A stretch of DNA of 64,000 nt. Source: Nymphaea colorata. Lineage: Eukaryota; Streptophyta; Magnoliopsida; Nymphaeales; Nymphaeaceae. The position numbers and the translations under genes are program-made. The stretch covers positions 1,056,001-1,120,000 of the forward strand of contig NC_045141.1 in assembly GCF_008831285.2 (NCBI RefSeq). The letters run 5' to 3'. Position 1 is the first letter of the stretch, and every line of letters starts with the position of its first letter. The notes below the pieces were generated by a model, which saw only the letters and a list, made by a program, of their open reading frames with translations, was not told the origin of the DNA and made no database searches. Shown piece by piece: positions 25,933 to 37,590 of this stretch.

Positions 25933-26066
25933 ACTATATAGGGTGTTACATACTATTAGGACATTAGTATGTTGTATAATACTTGACAGTTTTCTATCTG
26001 CCATACACGTAGGTTCTTGCCTCACTAACACTGACTTATTAGATTAGAGTAGCTCCTACCATCACA
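25754..26066 (-). repeat. 5' LTR (about 313 bp) containing an 81-bp (AT)n
   Basis: Ends TG...CA on the + strand (TGCCATAG...CATCACA), inner side abutting the primer site. 25850-25930 is an uninterrupted AT run, probably expanded after insertion. LINE sequence follows directly beyond the outer end. Confidence 0.75.
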
Positions 26067-26079
26067 AGCTGCCTCTTTT

Positions 26080-26560
26080 GATTTTGAAATCTGTGCACAC
26101 CTGACCATGACAAAGCTCCTTCCTCGCCCCACAACTTTAAAAGAGAAGTTGATCCAAAAAAATTTTGTACTACGACCAGTCACGTGAAACTCATTGCTTT
26201 TCCATCTAGCTACAACCTTGGCCTAGTTAGGATCAAAATCAATACTTTGTATTCCACATATTGACTACAAAAACTTCAAACTTTCTTCAGTTGACATTGC
26301 GTCCAGCAAAAAGAAAATTTCAAAATTATGGGTTTGAACAAATTAAAGAAATTTCTTTGGGTTGCCTTATCGGTCAACCCTCTCACATTCCAACCAGCAA
26401 TCTTGTTCAGCAGCCCCCCACCAACCCCAACCACTTCCCCCCTCATGGTGGATCGTATTCCTTGTTAATCATGTCATCTCCACCTTGCAACTTTTCCCCA
26501 GTCATTCAAAAGACATCCACTATTTTACCTTAGCCAAAATTCAATTTATTCTGTAAGTAG
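26080..26560 (-). pseudogene. LINE endonuclease fragment (N-terminus)
   Basis: Reverse reading gives KIAGWNVRGLTDKATQRNFF, the start of an APE-type endonuclease of plant LINE ORF2 (WNVRGL motif). Downstream pieces such as LLKLWGEEGALSWSG are in shifted frames. The fragment ends where the copia LTR begins (26066); its continuation was not found on the other side of that copia. Confidence 0.65.
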
Positions 26561-28029
26561 CCTTTATCGCCACCTTTTTTCCTGAAACTTCCAACTTCTT
26601 TGGATTGAAGAACCCTTTTCATGCTCGAATGTACCACCATGGGAGTTGCATAGATATTGTCACCACCTATACACCCCAAGACTTTATAACATTGCCACCT
26701 TCCAACTGCTGATCAACATAGAGGAAAAATCTGACCCCTCCCTTGAGTTAATCTGCTCTAAGGAATCCCTCCAAGGCCTGCAAAGGATTAAGTCAAGCCC
26801 AAGCTCGGCCAGCTGGACCTCTGCTCAACTCCTGTTTTGTTAGCTCGAAAAGAGCTGCATGATATTAGATTGGGTTAGACTAGACCTTGTTGAAGCGAGA
26901 CATCAACTCGTGAGCTTGATTAACTCATTTAAAGGATTTTGTTGCTGCTACGGAGGAAGATGGCAGGCATCTTCAATCATCAGTTGATGCGTGGAGGGAT
27001 GCAGGATAGGAAAGTGCGCTTGAATCCAGCTATAACCGTCACATGGAAGTGGGAGGCTGAAGTTGGTATGTCATGTGGAGGATGAGGAAAAATCCAAATT
27101 TAAAAAAGTTCTAAAAAAGGAATCCTCGGTTTCAATTTTCCTTGATCATGGAGAGGGTTCTGAGAAACCTTCACTGAGTTTTTTGAGGTTTTAGAATTAG
27201 AAACCCTTGCTCACTTGAGATTTCAGATTCAGAAACCCTCGCTTGAGTGAGGGTTTCTGAAATACTGAAACCCTTGTTCGAGCGATGGTTTCTCAGGTTT
27301 TTAGAAACACTCGCTTGAATGATGGCTTTTGAGGTTTGAGAGACCCTCGCTCGAATGAAGGTTTCTAAAACACACTGAAACCCTTTCTCAAACGATGGTT
27401 TCTAAACGGTGAACCTCTTACTTGAGAGATGGTTTTGAAACCCTCACGCAAGAGAGGGCGAGAGAGGGTTTCTAAGATTCTACTGCAAAGCCTGCTGGGG
27501 CGAGGTCCTAATCATACTGACAAAAAATTACATATACAAAACCAAAACCAAAACCAAAAACGAATATGGGAACAACGGGATTCTTCAGGGAAATGTGTTC
27601 CACCACAGCTTTGTCCCCAAGGGACAAGGCTTCAACAAAATAGAAATGACTTCAGTAGAAAACACTTGAGTTACTAATTCGAGCATCTGAAGGGTGATCC
27701 AACACCTGCATGATCTTGTTACGCCACATTTTTGGGCCAATCAGAAAAGTAATTCCATGGTTTAACTCACGAGCTTTGAAGATGATGTCATCCAAACAAA
27801 GCTAACCAGCTTTGAAAATTGCAATAGCATTGCGATTCTAGGCCAACGTCAGCAACGCCATTAGCATGGTTAAAAATTCCATAAGTAAATTTTGAGACAA
27901 TTTGTCTATTGCAGAATAGCAATATGAACACAGACCATCTAAAAGGAGAGGAATTACCAACATCTGCATCAATACCTATGGCAAACCACAGATTGGCCTG
28001 CAAATGCACATGGCTCTTGAAGAATAGCT
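26561..28029. other. Non-coding, with a palindromic minisatellite
   Basis: No gene is supported. It includes the repeat at 27150-27480 and (CCAAAA)4 near 27537-27560. 27690-28029 may be the LINE 3' end that follows the next feature on the minus strand. Confidence 0.5.
27150..27480. repeat. Degenerate minisatellite of self-complementary units
   Basis: Units of roughly 30-45 bases repeat the pattern GAAACCCTCGCTTGAG / GATGGTTTCT, in which GAAACCCTC and GAGGGTTTC are reverse complements. At least eight diverged units are visible. Confidence 0.8.
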
Positions 28030-29230
28030 TCTCATACGAGCTGTAGATGTTTCCAAACTCCCTGGGCGACTTGAACGGAAGGGGGAGTGCTATCACCACG
28101 TCTAACCCTATTATGGATTTTCCAAACACAGCCAATAACCATAGGGAGTGTCATCTTCCATACCTCAGACTTCCAGCCTTGTCTGTAGCTACTCTCCTTT
28201 CGTTCGAGTATAGTGGTTATGATATCATCACCCATCGGTATTCCTATGCCGAACCTTTGGCTAAGCCATTTCCATAATTTCCTAGTTCAGGTACACTTTA
28301 AGAACAGATGGGGAGTTGTCTCTTCTTTTCCTAGCATTATACCCTACTTTTTTGCATCTGCCGAGAGTGAGCAGCCGATTATGTGCAGCAAGCAGGCTGA
28401 ACCAAGCTGCACTACGTGGAGCCTTCAAGGACCAAAGATGGGTGTTCCAGCTCGCCTTTACAAGATAAAATGAGAGCATCAGTATCATCTCACACAACAC
28501 ATCAGGGTTCTAGCTGAGCTGCATGTCATCAATAGCTAATCTGATCCAAGGTACACTAACATCTGAAGCAATCTGTGCCCTAGCTCAACTAAATTCATTC
28601 ACAGATTTGTCTTAATGACATTCTATGGTTCCAAAATCACCTTCATTAAAAAGCGTGTTGAGGATATCCCATCTCCATGAGTCAAACCAAAAGTTGGTAC
28701 TTTGTCCATTCTCGAGTTTCCAATGGACCAAGTGGCTGACTTCAGACCAGGTCCCGACAATAGCTTTCTAAAAGGCCGATTAATGTGTAGTTGGCTTAGG
28801 AAACCACAAACTATTTCGTCTGAGGTATTTGCTTTTTAGCAAAGCTGCCTATATAGATTTTCTGCAATAAGCTTGAAACCCCCAATATATCCTCATGGCA
28901 TGAGAGAGAGTGTCAATGTCTGTGATACCAACACCTCCTTCCTCTACTAGGTTGCACAACATTTTCCAACTCAATAGATGAGGGTGGTGGTACTCTTCAG
29001 TGTCAACTCAAGTATTTGGAGGATGCTCTCTAGGAGTTTGAAAGCTCTAACCCAAAAGTTGACAATGTGGAGCAGCACACTGTTAATCAAGTAAATTCGG
29101 CCCGTGTATGAGAGCATCCCTCTTCCACCCACTTAACTTTTTCTCCGCTTTTTGGAGCAAGGGAGAGTAGATTGTTGCAGTGGTTTTCCTTGCAAATGGT
29201 TAGAACCTAGGGATTGGCATGAAAGAGGTT
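28030..29230 (-). pseudogene. LINE ORF2 C-terminus (RT thumb, zf-RVT)
   Basis: Reverse reading from 29190 gives KAEKKLSGWKRDAL, the conserved segment downstream of LINE RT, then LSWKMLCNLVEEGGVGITD (the GG-GI motif). At 28500-28282 HLWSLKAPRSAAWFSLLAAH and NRLLTLGRC match the zf-RVT region. 28235-28032 gives LPMVIGCVWKIHNRVRRGDS, the usual tail. Frames change repeatedly. Confidence 0.8.
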
Positions 29231-29269
29231 ATAATAGACTTCTTTGGCTATTATAACCTCTTTTCATGC
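29216..29269. repeat. Near-perfect inverted repeat at the insertion edge
   Basis: GCATGAAAGAGGTTATAATA is answered by TATTATAACCTCTTTTCATGC across a loop of about 10 bases; arms of 22-23 bases differ by one A. It lies at the left junction between LINE sequence and the unknown insert. Confidence 0.85.
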
Positions 29270-32150
29270 CAACCCCTACTGGTTCGCACGATGCAGAGAA
29301 ACCAGAGGAAGAGGATAGTGCAGCAGTGGCTGAGGTGAGGGGCGGTGGCAGCGCACAAGTGAGCATTGTCCGTCTCTCCCTGTCTCTTCTTTCTTCTCCT
29401 TCCTCCTCTCGCCATTTTATGTCTCCCTCTCTGTTCGAGTTCTCTTCGTTCGATCCCTCTCTCTCCCGCCAGCTCTCACCCTCTCGTTTTTGTTTTTCTC
29501 ACATTCTCTCTGCTTATTCCCTTCTCTCTCGCACTCTCTTCCTCCTTCTCAACTCTCTCGTCCCTCTATCCGCACTCTCTCTCTCTACTGCCAACCTCTC
29601 TCACTTGCAGCATCTCCCACTCTCACCGTCACTCTCATGAGCCGAGCACTGTATGTCATAATCAGCCGAACCACCTCCTTCACAGCTGAATGCCCTCTTC
29701 AAACGACAGACCCCTCTTTTGACATCTTTTTCACTCATTTTCACCATATTTAGTAAATATGTTGTTTGATCGGATTGTAGCTTGAAGAACACGTCTAATA
29801 GCAGTAAATTGAAAGCATTAACAGTAAATTGAAAGCATTGGAGGTGGCGACAGCATATAATTTTAGCCACTTAGAGATCAGTCAAGTGCTTGAGGTGGCT
29901 GCTGAGGACACTACAACAGCTAAGATACTAAAAACGAAGTGAGTACGGCTAAACGAGTTTAATTTATTGGATTTTTTCCCTAAGAAGTTATATAATTATC
30001 TTTTTAGAATGATAGGTAAATTTTTAAAGCGTCTAGGAAGCATAGTAGAGATTTTGATGTTGTGGAGAAGGTGTAGAACTGTTTGAGCGAACTCGTGATG
30101 TATGCTATCGTTGATGTACATACTACCTTGCTCATTGAGACAGAAAACTATTGGATAGCTTTGTGGACCGATGCTACCTGTGGGCACTCTCTTGAGGTTA
30201 TGACCGATACCTCAATGATTATATTTCTCGCTGGTATAGATTGTGATGTGAAACGAGTAGAAAACTTATCGCTTGAATATTTTTGCATGTACATTGTGCA
30301 TATCGAGTAGACATTGAACGACGAGATTCAAAGCTCGAGGAAATTTTGAGAATTTTGGCGACGCGCGATGAGTATGATGGTGTTCCAGGCAAATCCCAGC
30401 CTATGGCCAAATTTAGAATGTGTGCCTTTCAAGATCGTTGGATCCTATAATTGTGTTGTGTTGTATGAATGTATGCAAGTGATTGAATAATTATGAGATT
30501 AGTTGAATGTTTTTTAAGTTTAATCTACTATGCAATGACATATGCATGCTAGCAATTATAATTGCCTAGGACAGATTAGGCAGGGTATCGAGTTGAGTAT
30601 CTTATCGACCCCTATTGCGCATTAGAAAGCATCTTAGAATGATATTTGCATAGGACAAGTATGAGTCAATCACGAATCGAGACTACTCTTTGTGGTTCAG
30701 TCAAATTTATAAGATGTGATTGATATGTTGGATTAATGTGAATGTTGCAATGTTTTTCGTGCATTACCATGGGCATACTGCAATTACATGAATTAGAATG
30801 GTAGATGTATTCGTAAAGTTATGAAGGGTAGCTAAAAGTACTGACTGTGTGTGTAGCCCTCGTAGAGAGATATCTTGAGGTATGAGTGTACTCGTGAAGT
30901 GAACCAACCTCGTGTGCTAGCCAGTCATTGTAAAAGTGTTTTTATAATAATAAGTTAATAAAGAATAATAGATATGAGGTCAGTAGGTCATGGCAATGTG
31001 TTTGAGAGATGTTACACCCTCGCCACTGGTCTCGCCTGCTCGGAGCGCAGGTGATGCAAGCCCCCAAGATATCATTGTGTGATGTATTTGGAGCATTGCG
31101 TGGAAGCTAAAAGTACTGACTGTGTGTGTAGCCCTCGTAGGGAGATATCTTGAGGTATGGGTGTACTCGTGAAGTAAACCAACCTCGTGTGTTAGCCAGT
31201 CATTTTGTAAAAATGTTTTTATAATAGTAAATTAATAAAGAATAATAGATATGGGGCCAGTAGGTCATGGCAATGTGTTTGAGAGATGTCCCACCCTCGC
31301 CACTGGTCTCGCCTGCTCGGAGCGCAGGTGATGCAAGCCCCCAGGATATCGTTGTGTGATGTGTTTGGAGTGTTGCGCTTCCGTCTTCTCAACCTTATTG
31401 TCTTAGGGAAGGCTGAACAACTCTTCTTAGAATTCACACATCTATGGATGATTGTTCTACTGCTGCAGCGTAAACGGATCTGTATCATTTCGGGCCACCA
31501 CGGTGATGGTCCCTCAACTATAAGTCGCTCGTGGTGTGCATGCGCTTGTGTTTTGCATCCACAGGAGTTGTCAATTTACTAAAGCAAATGTAAATGAAAT
31601 GATTGTAAATGAAACGAATGTGAATGAAGTGAATATGATTATTAAATGTATTAATTGTGGTCATTGAATGGTCCTTATATATTGTGATATATGTGAGAGA
31701 TTGCCATACAAGTTATGTGACTTCGTGTATATGTTTTTCGTAAATATTATATCTAGATCTAAGCTCTTACCTTAGAGGGTCAGGGATTTATTGGTCTGTT
31801 GTCATACTGCGAAGGCTTCCTTTCTGTTGTTTACTTTTTTAGGTTTTGGCAGACCCAAGACAGCAGGTTGATCATATGACTCAACTCACACCCTATTGTA
31901 GAGATTTTGGGTCTATTGTGGTGTTGACGCGTCACATTTTGGTCTCCACGATGTCTTGTTTTTGTTAAACGTGTTTTTGGGATATTTTTGCCATATGTGC
32001 TATTGAGAAATATGAAGTGATTTTGTAAGAACTGAATTTACTATATAATGAAATGTTCTCCCCATTATCTTTTGATGTGCATAGCTCCATTTAAATCATT
32101 GTATCGTCGCACCTTGATGTTTTACATTTTAACAAAAAAAAAATTATTTA
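29231..32150. other. Insertion of unknown type within the LINE
   Basis: LINE similarity stops near 32150 (just after TYTNDILLFCNKQ) and resumes near 29230. The insert has a pyrimidine-rich tract (29370-29640), no recognisable protein, and a 275-bp tandem duplication. It resembles LTR or leader sequence of a long element (non-coding, few long frames), but terminal TG/CA ends and a target duplication were not established. Confidence 0.5.
30830..31378. repeat. 275-bp tandem duplication
   Basis: AGCTAAAAGTACTGACTGTG begins at 30830 and at 31105 and the two units match along their length with few changes, including TCGCCTGCTCGGAGCGCAGG. A third copy does not follow. Confidence 0.92.
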
Positions 32151-33230
32151 GGGGTAAAAAGGTTGAGATGTAATAGGACTCATTGTTTATTACAAAACAA
32201 GAGGATGTCATTAGTATAAGTAAAGGCATTTGGAAACATAGATACTCCTTGGGGCTTAGCGATTTGAAGTCGCCCTCTGTCCCTTTTATACCTAAGTTTC
32301 CTAATAAACATTTCCATGAAAATGAGAGAAAAATAAGGGAAGAGGGGATCTCCGTGACGTAGACCTCTTTTACCTCCGAAAAAACTACCTTTCCTTTCAT
32401 TTAGGAGCACAACAAAGGAGATACTTCCAACACAAGTCAAGATTTTACAAACCCAACAAGGAGAAAATCAGAGGCACAACAAAGCATAGTTATGAAACGC
32501 AAAATTAACTTTGTCATACGCTTTAGATAAATCAAGCTTGAGGAAGAGGGGTGCGCCACTGTGGATCAACTCATGGGCAAGGAGAATTTGCTCGTGAATC
32601 CTTCTCCCCGATAGGAAAGCACCCAGGTTCTTGCCTAAAATACACCCCAAGCTTCCATGCATCTGATTGACCATCATTTTGGTAATAAATTTATATATTG
32701 AGTTACATAGTGCAATAGGTTGAAAATCCTTGATATTGGATGCTCCTTGAAATTTAGGAATAAGAGTCTGATGTGATTTGTTAACCTTTTTAACTCATCT
32801 ACCTGTAGTAAAGAAATCTCTATCGAATCCATCACATCGGGGCTAACAATCTCCTAAAAAGATTTGAAGAAACCAACATCTTAGCTTCAACCTTAGTAAC
32901 GTAAGGACCTTCTTCCCAGCCATCCATCATCATGCCACTAGAAGAACCACGATCAGAAAACTCTACGAGATAGTCAGTACAAAGCTGAAGAGTGCTATCA
33001 GGATCTGATGCTGTCATAGAACCCACAAAGATTTCAGAGATGAAATTCTTCTTAAATCTGGCTTTCGGCAAAGCTTGGAAGAACTTGCTGTTCCGGTTCT
33101 CCTCCATTAGCCAATCATATTTGGCTTTTGCTTCCAAAATAGATAGTTTTCTTGGACAGCGTGCTGCAACTCTTTCCTTAACAAGAACTCACGTTCCTTG
33201 TCAGCTCCCCAATTCACCGATTGCATAGAT
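32151..33230 (-). pseudogene. LINE reverse transcriptase
   Basis: Reading down: KYDWLMEENRNSKFFQALPK (the usual W-x-x-E-x-x-N-S-F-F linker), a frame change, then LSGRRIHEQILLAHELIHSG and LKLDLSKAYDKV (RT blocks 2-3), then GKRGLRHGDPLFPYF. The catalytic motif, normally FADD, reads YTNDILLF with the first Asp changed to Asn, so the polymerase would be dead even without the frame breaks. Confidence 0.85.
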
Positions 33231-33479
33231 TGGATCAAATGCAGTTAATTCTTTAGGTTAACAATTTTATGATCCATTCGTCCAAACACCGACAAGTTTC
33301 AATGGGACAAAGCTCTCCTAGTCGACCGAATCTTCTGAATTAGGTTTATCATGCGGCATCGCCTAGTCTCAATTGTCCAAACTCTTTGGACCACCTATTT
33401 ACATCCATCTCGTAAAGTCCAGCATGAGGAAATTTTAAACGAACCTTCACCGCTTGATTGCCAATGAGATTCAAGTATG

Positions 33480-34250
33480 GTAAGGACTACTGGATTGTGA
33501 TCGGATGTTTGTAGGAAGCTCTTTTAGGAAAGCTGGGTGGAAAGTAAGATTGTCCCATGCATGATTCACAAGAACCCAATCTAGCCAGCAGAGAATTCAG
33601 CTTTCATCTGCCCGATAATTACACCAAGTACAGTCTCGCTGTGCATCTTCCACAACACGGAGAACAAGTTGGCCAATAAAGAATCCGAACAGCTCATAGC
33701 TTTGGCAGTTTGGAGGGTGGCTGGTTTTGTCCTTAGTATCCCTCATGGCATTAAAGTCCCCCATAAGACAAATGGGGCCTGTAAGATTACGAATACTCTC
33801 ATTTAGGTGGTGGAAGTCCTGTCACCTTAGCATCAATTTGATGTAAAGGTAGACCCTATTCAGGTAGAAAGAAACCTCCATACACCGGTTTCTACAGTTC
33901 ACAATGATCCAAGCTCGATCTAATTGTAGGACATTTATAGAGACTATGGCAGGGTTCTAGCAGCAAATGATCATAGCTACATCAAAACGCAGTTTGAAAT
34001 TAGTAATAAAAGCGAGTTGATTAAAGTTGCGCTTCTAGAGATCAAAATTTTGAGAGGATAGTAGAGAATCTATGAGAAAGTAGATATCTGGAGAGTGGTC
34101 TTCGAAGGTAAAAATGAGATCTCTCCTAGCTGCTACATGGCATAGTCCCTCAGACGTTCCATGTAAGAATACACATGGCAGTCACTTAAAAGGAAGCACA
34201 AAAGGAGTAGCACTCGACTGCTCAGAATGAACTTCACCCGAGTGAGTCAC
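33480..34250 (-). pseudogene. LINE APE-type endonuclease
   Basis: Around 33790-33740 the reverse strand reads GPICLMGDFNAMRD, the GDFN active-site motif of plant LINE endonucleases, followed by ELFGFFIGQLVL and DCTWCN, matching the F-I-...-TW-N pattern that comes next in the family. Upstream parts are degraded. Confidence 0.8.
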
Positions 34251-35500
34251 TGCCAATCGAGATGACCACAAGTGCACAGTCAGGGCTTCTTTCATATCTA
34301 TTTGCATTCCATTCAGGTCATGCTACAGCTTCTGATTACCTTCCTAAGCAGGAATATTTAGATGCTTGTCTGGGGGACAAAATACTCATTGATCCTTGTC
34401 TTCAAACGTACTCCCATTGTCTTTTGCACTATTGCTTGATAAGGCAGAGGAGCCCTTTTCCATAAAACAGATCTACCGCTGCAGCTACCACATCCCATTG
34501 AGCTGGGAGGAAATTATTAAGCTATTGCAAGGGCTTTCTTGCCTATTTTCACTTCCCTTGGACTATGGTCTCCACCTCGCTGATCTACCTTGAAGGGTCT
34601 ACATCTAACATTAGTTGTAATTCCTTGCTTCCTTGTCTTGGATTTACTATGATTTTTCAACTATTTGGCTACTAAGGAAGCTGATTATGGTTTTGAGAAG
34701 TACAGATTCCACCATTGAAGCTACATAAGTACTGGTGGGGGACTAAAGAGAGATTGTTCCCCTTTGTCTGCTTCTTAGAGAGAGAATTATCTGGTTCCCC
34801 CATCAATATGCACTTTTTCTTGCAAAGGAGTCTGACCCAAAGGAGAGCTAGGGCATTTTGCCAGTCGCCTGATTCACTTGAGTTATTTCCTACCACAAAG
34901 GTAACCAACAAGATGTTGGGTGAAAAGAGAGGTTGCCCTTGTGTCATGTCTATGAGAAGTTCTTTTTAGGCTGCGTTTGATTACAAAGAAGAATTTAACG
35001 TGGTAAATTTTTGTGGAAAAAAAAAACAGGATGAAATTTAACCCTCTTCCGATTTGAGGCCCTGTTTGATTGCAGGAAAGTTTTTTGCAGGGTAAAATTA
35101 ACCGTGTTTGTTGCACAGGGTAAAATGAAAGAGAGACTTTTTAAGTAACCGTTGGAAGATGCGGTTTTTTTGTTTTTCTCTCCATTTTCACGTGGATACA
35201 CTCGCATTTCTCTATATACCAACAAAACATAAAATTAACAAAGTCATCAGTCATCAAGTTATTTAAACAAACAAATCATTGAAGGAATAAAAGCTTCATG
35301 TCAACACCCTTTAACATACCCACATTGTTTTTGCTCACATTCCCTCCCCTCTAAAGCTGAAATCTCTCCAACTGACTGAGCACCTATGTTTGATAACTCA
35401 TCATCATCTGACATACCAGACTGTATTTTTAGCCCCTCCATTGAAAGGGCTTCAATTTTATCCATCGCACATGGTCAGTGACCCATTGTTTTTGGCACTC

Positions 35501-36064
35501 TTAAAAAGGGCAGGATTCATAGACCGCACAAATCCACCATCTCTTGTTCAGACAAAAGGCATTCTCATTCAAGCCCCATTCCCACATCAAAAATTCAGTC
35601 TCTTCATCCTCCACTACTTTCGCTCTAGTTTTATTTTTCAGAGCTTCAACTGCCTTGTCATGCTCTGCTTCAGCAGCATGTACAATGAATGAAAGCTCAA
35701 AATCCTCATCCAAGTCAAAGCTAGTCTGGCTTTCAAGATGATCTCTAGGAAGAGGAAAGTTCTCTGTCTCTATCTCCTCGCCCCTCATTATATCTGATTG
35801 AGAAACGCCCTCACTGGAAAATGATCCTTCAGTTTCCAGCTGGGGATCCCCTCCGTTCCAAACATCTGTAGCAAAGAGACCCCCACTAGCCAGTGAATCT
35901 TTCTCAAACTGCTTCCATAGTTGTTCCCTTGGTGATTTAGGATCACTTTCAGAACTCAATGAAAATGGGCTATGCTCTATTCCCAACAAATTCAAGAATT
36001 CAAAACCAATTGAAACCTCTATATTAGTTTTTCCCAACCAATTGCTTTCAATGACGAATTGCAA
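35501..36064 (-). pseudogene. Captured PMI1-like (plastid movement impaired) fragment
   Basis: The frame of 187 codons contains EFLNLLGIEHSPFSLSSESD, PKSPREQLWKQFEKDSLASG, an acidic middle, ELSFIVHAAEAEHDKAVEAL and ETEFLMWEWGLNENAF. This is the central region of PMI1/PMIR1 proteins, plant C2-type proteins acting in chloroplast and nuclear movement; family members read LMREWGLNEKAF at the last site. The ends are not PMI1-like (ICAVYESCPF at the C-terminus), and the N-terminal C2 domain and the C-terminal domain are absent. It lies wholly inside the TIR element. Whether it is transcribed is unknown. Confidence 0.75.
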
Positions 36065-36526
36065 CAGCCATCACGGTTTCCTATCATCAATCTGTCATTG
36101 GCAATAGGGATTTCCCTTGACGAACCAAGCTTGGTTCTTCACCGACAAACGATTATCAAGATACTCATTTGAAGACATGGATCATCACGAGCCACCAACC
36201 AAGAACAATATAAAGACACTGCTTCAAAAACCTCAACTTGCAAGGTCCCCATGAAGCAGCAAGAAGGGAAAAACATAAAGAAAACAACCATTGCATTTGA
36301 AGGACCGTAGAGACGAATAGAAAAAGAGAGAATGCAGAATAGGGAGAGAGAGGTGGGCGTACCTCAATTTCTTCGAAGGACAACGGCGATGGCTGGAGGC
36401 AGAGCGGCGGTGGTGGTCCGGGTGAGCAGTGGACCTCTGCTTCCGCCTTCCTCCTCTGTTTCTCCCTTTCCCCTCTGCTTCTCCCTTTCCCTTTCCCCCC
36501 TCTGCATCGGCTGGTCGGGAGCCGTC

Positions 36527-36603
36527 GAGCGGGTGAAAGTTCACCCGCTCAAAAGTCGGACATGTGAGGTCGGACTTTTGAGCGGGTGAACTTTCACCCA
36601 CTC
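36527..36603. repeat. Inverted repeat with about 35-bp arms
   Basis: GAGCGGGTGAAAGTTCACCC followed by GCTCAAAAGTCGGAC is mirrored by GTCGGACTTTTGAGCGGGTG and AACTTTCACCCACTC, with a loop near ATGTGAG. It belongs to the right arm of the TIR element. Confidence 0.85.
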
Positions 36604-36732
36604 GCTTTAACGAAAAACGGGTGAAAGTTCACCCCGTTTGATACATCGTGAGTACGGGCGGGTGAAATTTCACTGCCCGTACAGTTTTCCCCCTTCCCTC
36701 TCGTTTTATCTCTGCAATCAAACGCAGCTTTA

Positions 36733-37590
36733 AGAATCATGACTTCCATCCAGCCAGCGACAACAAATGTTGGGAGATTGAAATCATGAGGTTGCTGAAC
36801 AGACCCCGTGCAATTCTTGGTGAAATGGGAACTAACTTCGCATTTGATGCACAATACTACCCTTTCTTCGTCTGCTACTTCTTGGAGAAGAGGTTTCTCT
36901 TCACCCATGAAAAGTTCCACAGCAGATTTAGGGGTGAAATTTGAAGGGAATAGCAAGCCGAAGACACACATACTCAGCTCGCATGAGAGTTTTAGAGAAA
37001 GGGTTTCTGAACGACACCTCAAGCTTTAAGAGTGACCCTCCTAAAGCAGCCGCCACCGCCTAGATGTGATGATTCCAAAGGTATGTAGCAAGGCTTGGGA
37101 GCCCAATCCAAAAGGGGAGTTCAACTGAGTCTTCTACATTAAGCAACATAGTCCTTCCTCCTAATCTCCATGCCCCTGTACATAGAATCGAGGAAAGCTT
37201 TTGTTAGTTATCTACTGGAATAAGGAAAGCACCATTACTAAGAAAAGAAAACCGATGGTTACTTACCTCAGTCTAGAGTTTGTGAAGTTCATCACAAAGG
37301 AATACTCCATACTCCTCTTTGAGTTACCTCCAACAAAGAAGCAAATGGCGCACCAACGGAATGGTCTTTTCATTATCTCAAGGTCCTCCCTTAGAATGAA
37401 AATCTTCGGGTGTACCTCAGCCCATGACTTTAAGAAAGAACTTCCCCCAACCTCACTCCCCCTTCCTGCCGAAAGAGCTCTCCCACCCTTTGTCTGAGAT
37501 GAGAGGAAATGGTCCTGAGGTGAGGCAGGATCAGCTTGCTCGCAAGCCTGCATCGAAAGAGAGGTTTCCTTCTTCATAGCAGCTCCCATT
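36733..37590 (-). pseudogene. LINE ORF1 remnant with zinc knuckle
   Basis: 36920-36790 reads EERVVLCIKCEVSSHFTKNC: a CX2CX4HX4C knuckle in the position usual for plant LINE ORF1 (DUF4283-type) proteins. 37589-37263 is an open frame of 108 codons likely to be the N-terminal part, but it lacks a firm motif. Several stops separate the two. Confidence 0.6.

Larger units (their letters stand above)
23980..26066 (-). mobile_element. Ty1/copia fragment with 5' LTR, gag to integrase
   Basis: On the minus strand: LTR (25754-26066), primer site, gag, protease, GAG-pre-integrase, part of integrase, then loss of similarity near 23980. RT, RNase H and the 3' LTR are missing. It is of a different family from the other copias in the window, judged by LTR and protein sequence. 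Confidence 0.88.
34969..36729. mobile_element. Harbinger-like TIR element carrying host gene sequence
   Basis: Left end GGCTGCGTTTGATTACAAAG and right end (reverse complement) AGCTGCGTTTGATTGCAGAG match at 17 of 20 positions. Both are flanked by TTA (34966-34968 and 36730-36732), the PIF/Harbinger target duplication. It splits the LINE. There is no transposase, so it is non-autonomous. Its cargo is a PMI1-like coding fragment on the minus strand (35520-36064). A related word GGCCCTGTTTGATTGCAGG lies inside the left end near 35061, suggesting a composite or nested end. The right arm contains hairpins (36527-36603; 36652-36687). Confidence 0.75.
28030..37590 (-). mobile_element. Old LINE retrotransposon split by two insertions
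   Basis: On the minus strand the pieces follow LINE order: ORF1 with a zinc knuckle (37590-36733), endonuclease (34250-33480), RT (33230-32151), then the RT tail and zf-RVT (29230-28030). Two foreign segments interrupt it: the TIR element 34969-36729 and the stretch 29231-32150. Stops and shifts are numerous. No 5' end, poly(A) tail or target duplication could be fixed. Confidence 0.85.

Noticed and set aside
25823-26047. Open frames of alternating Ile-Tyr
   Set aside because: They are translations of the (AT)n microsatellite inside an LTR, not genes.
27537-27560. Telomere-like CCAAAA repeats
   Set aside because: The unit is not the plant telomere unit (CCCTAAA) and only about four copies occur.
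30830-31378. CRISPR-like or satellite array
   Set aside because: Only two long copies, no spacers; a simple tandem duplication.
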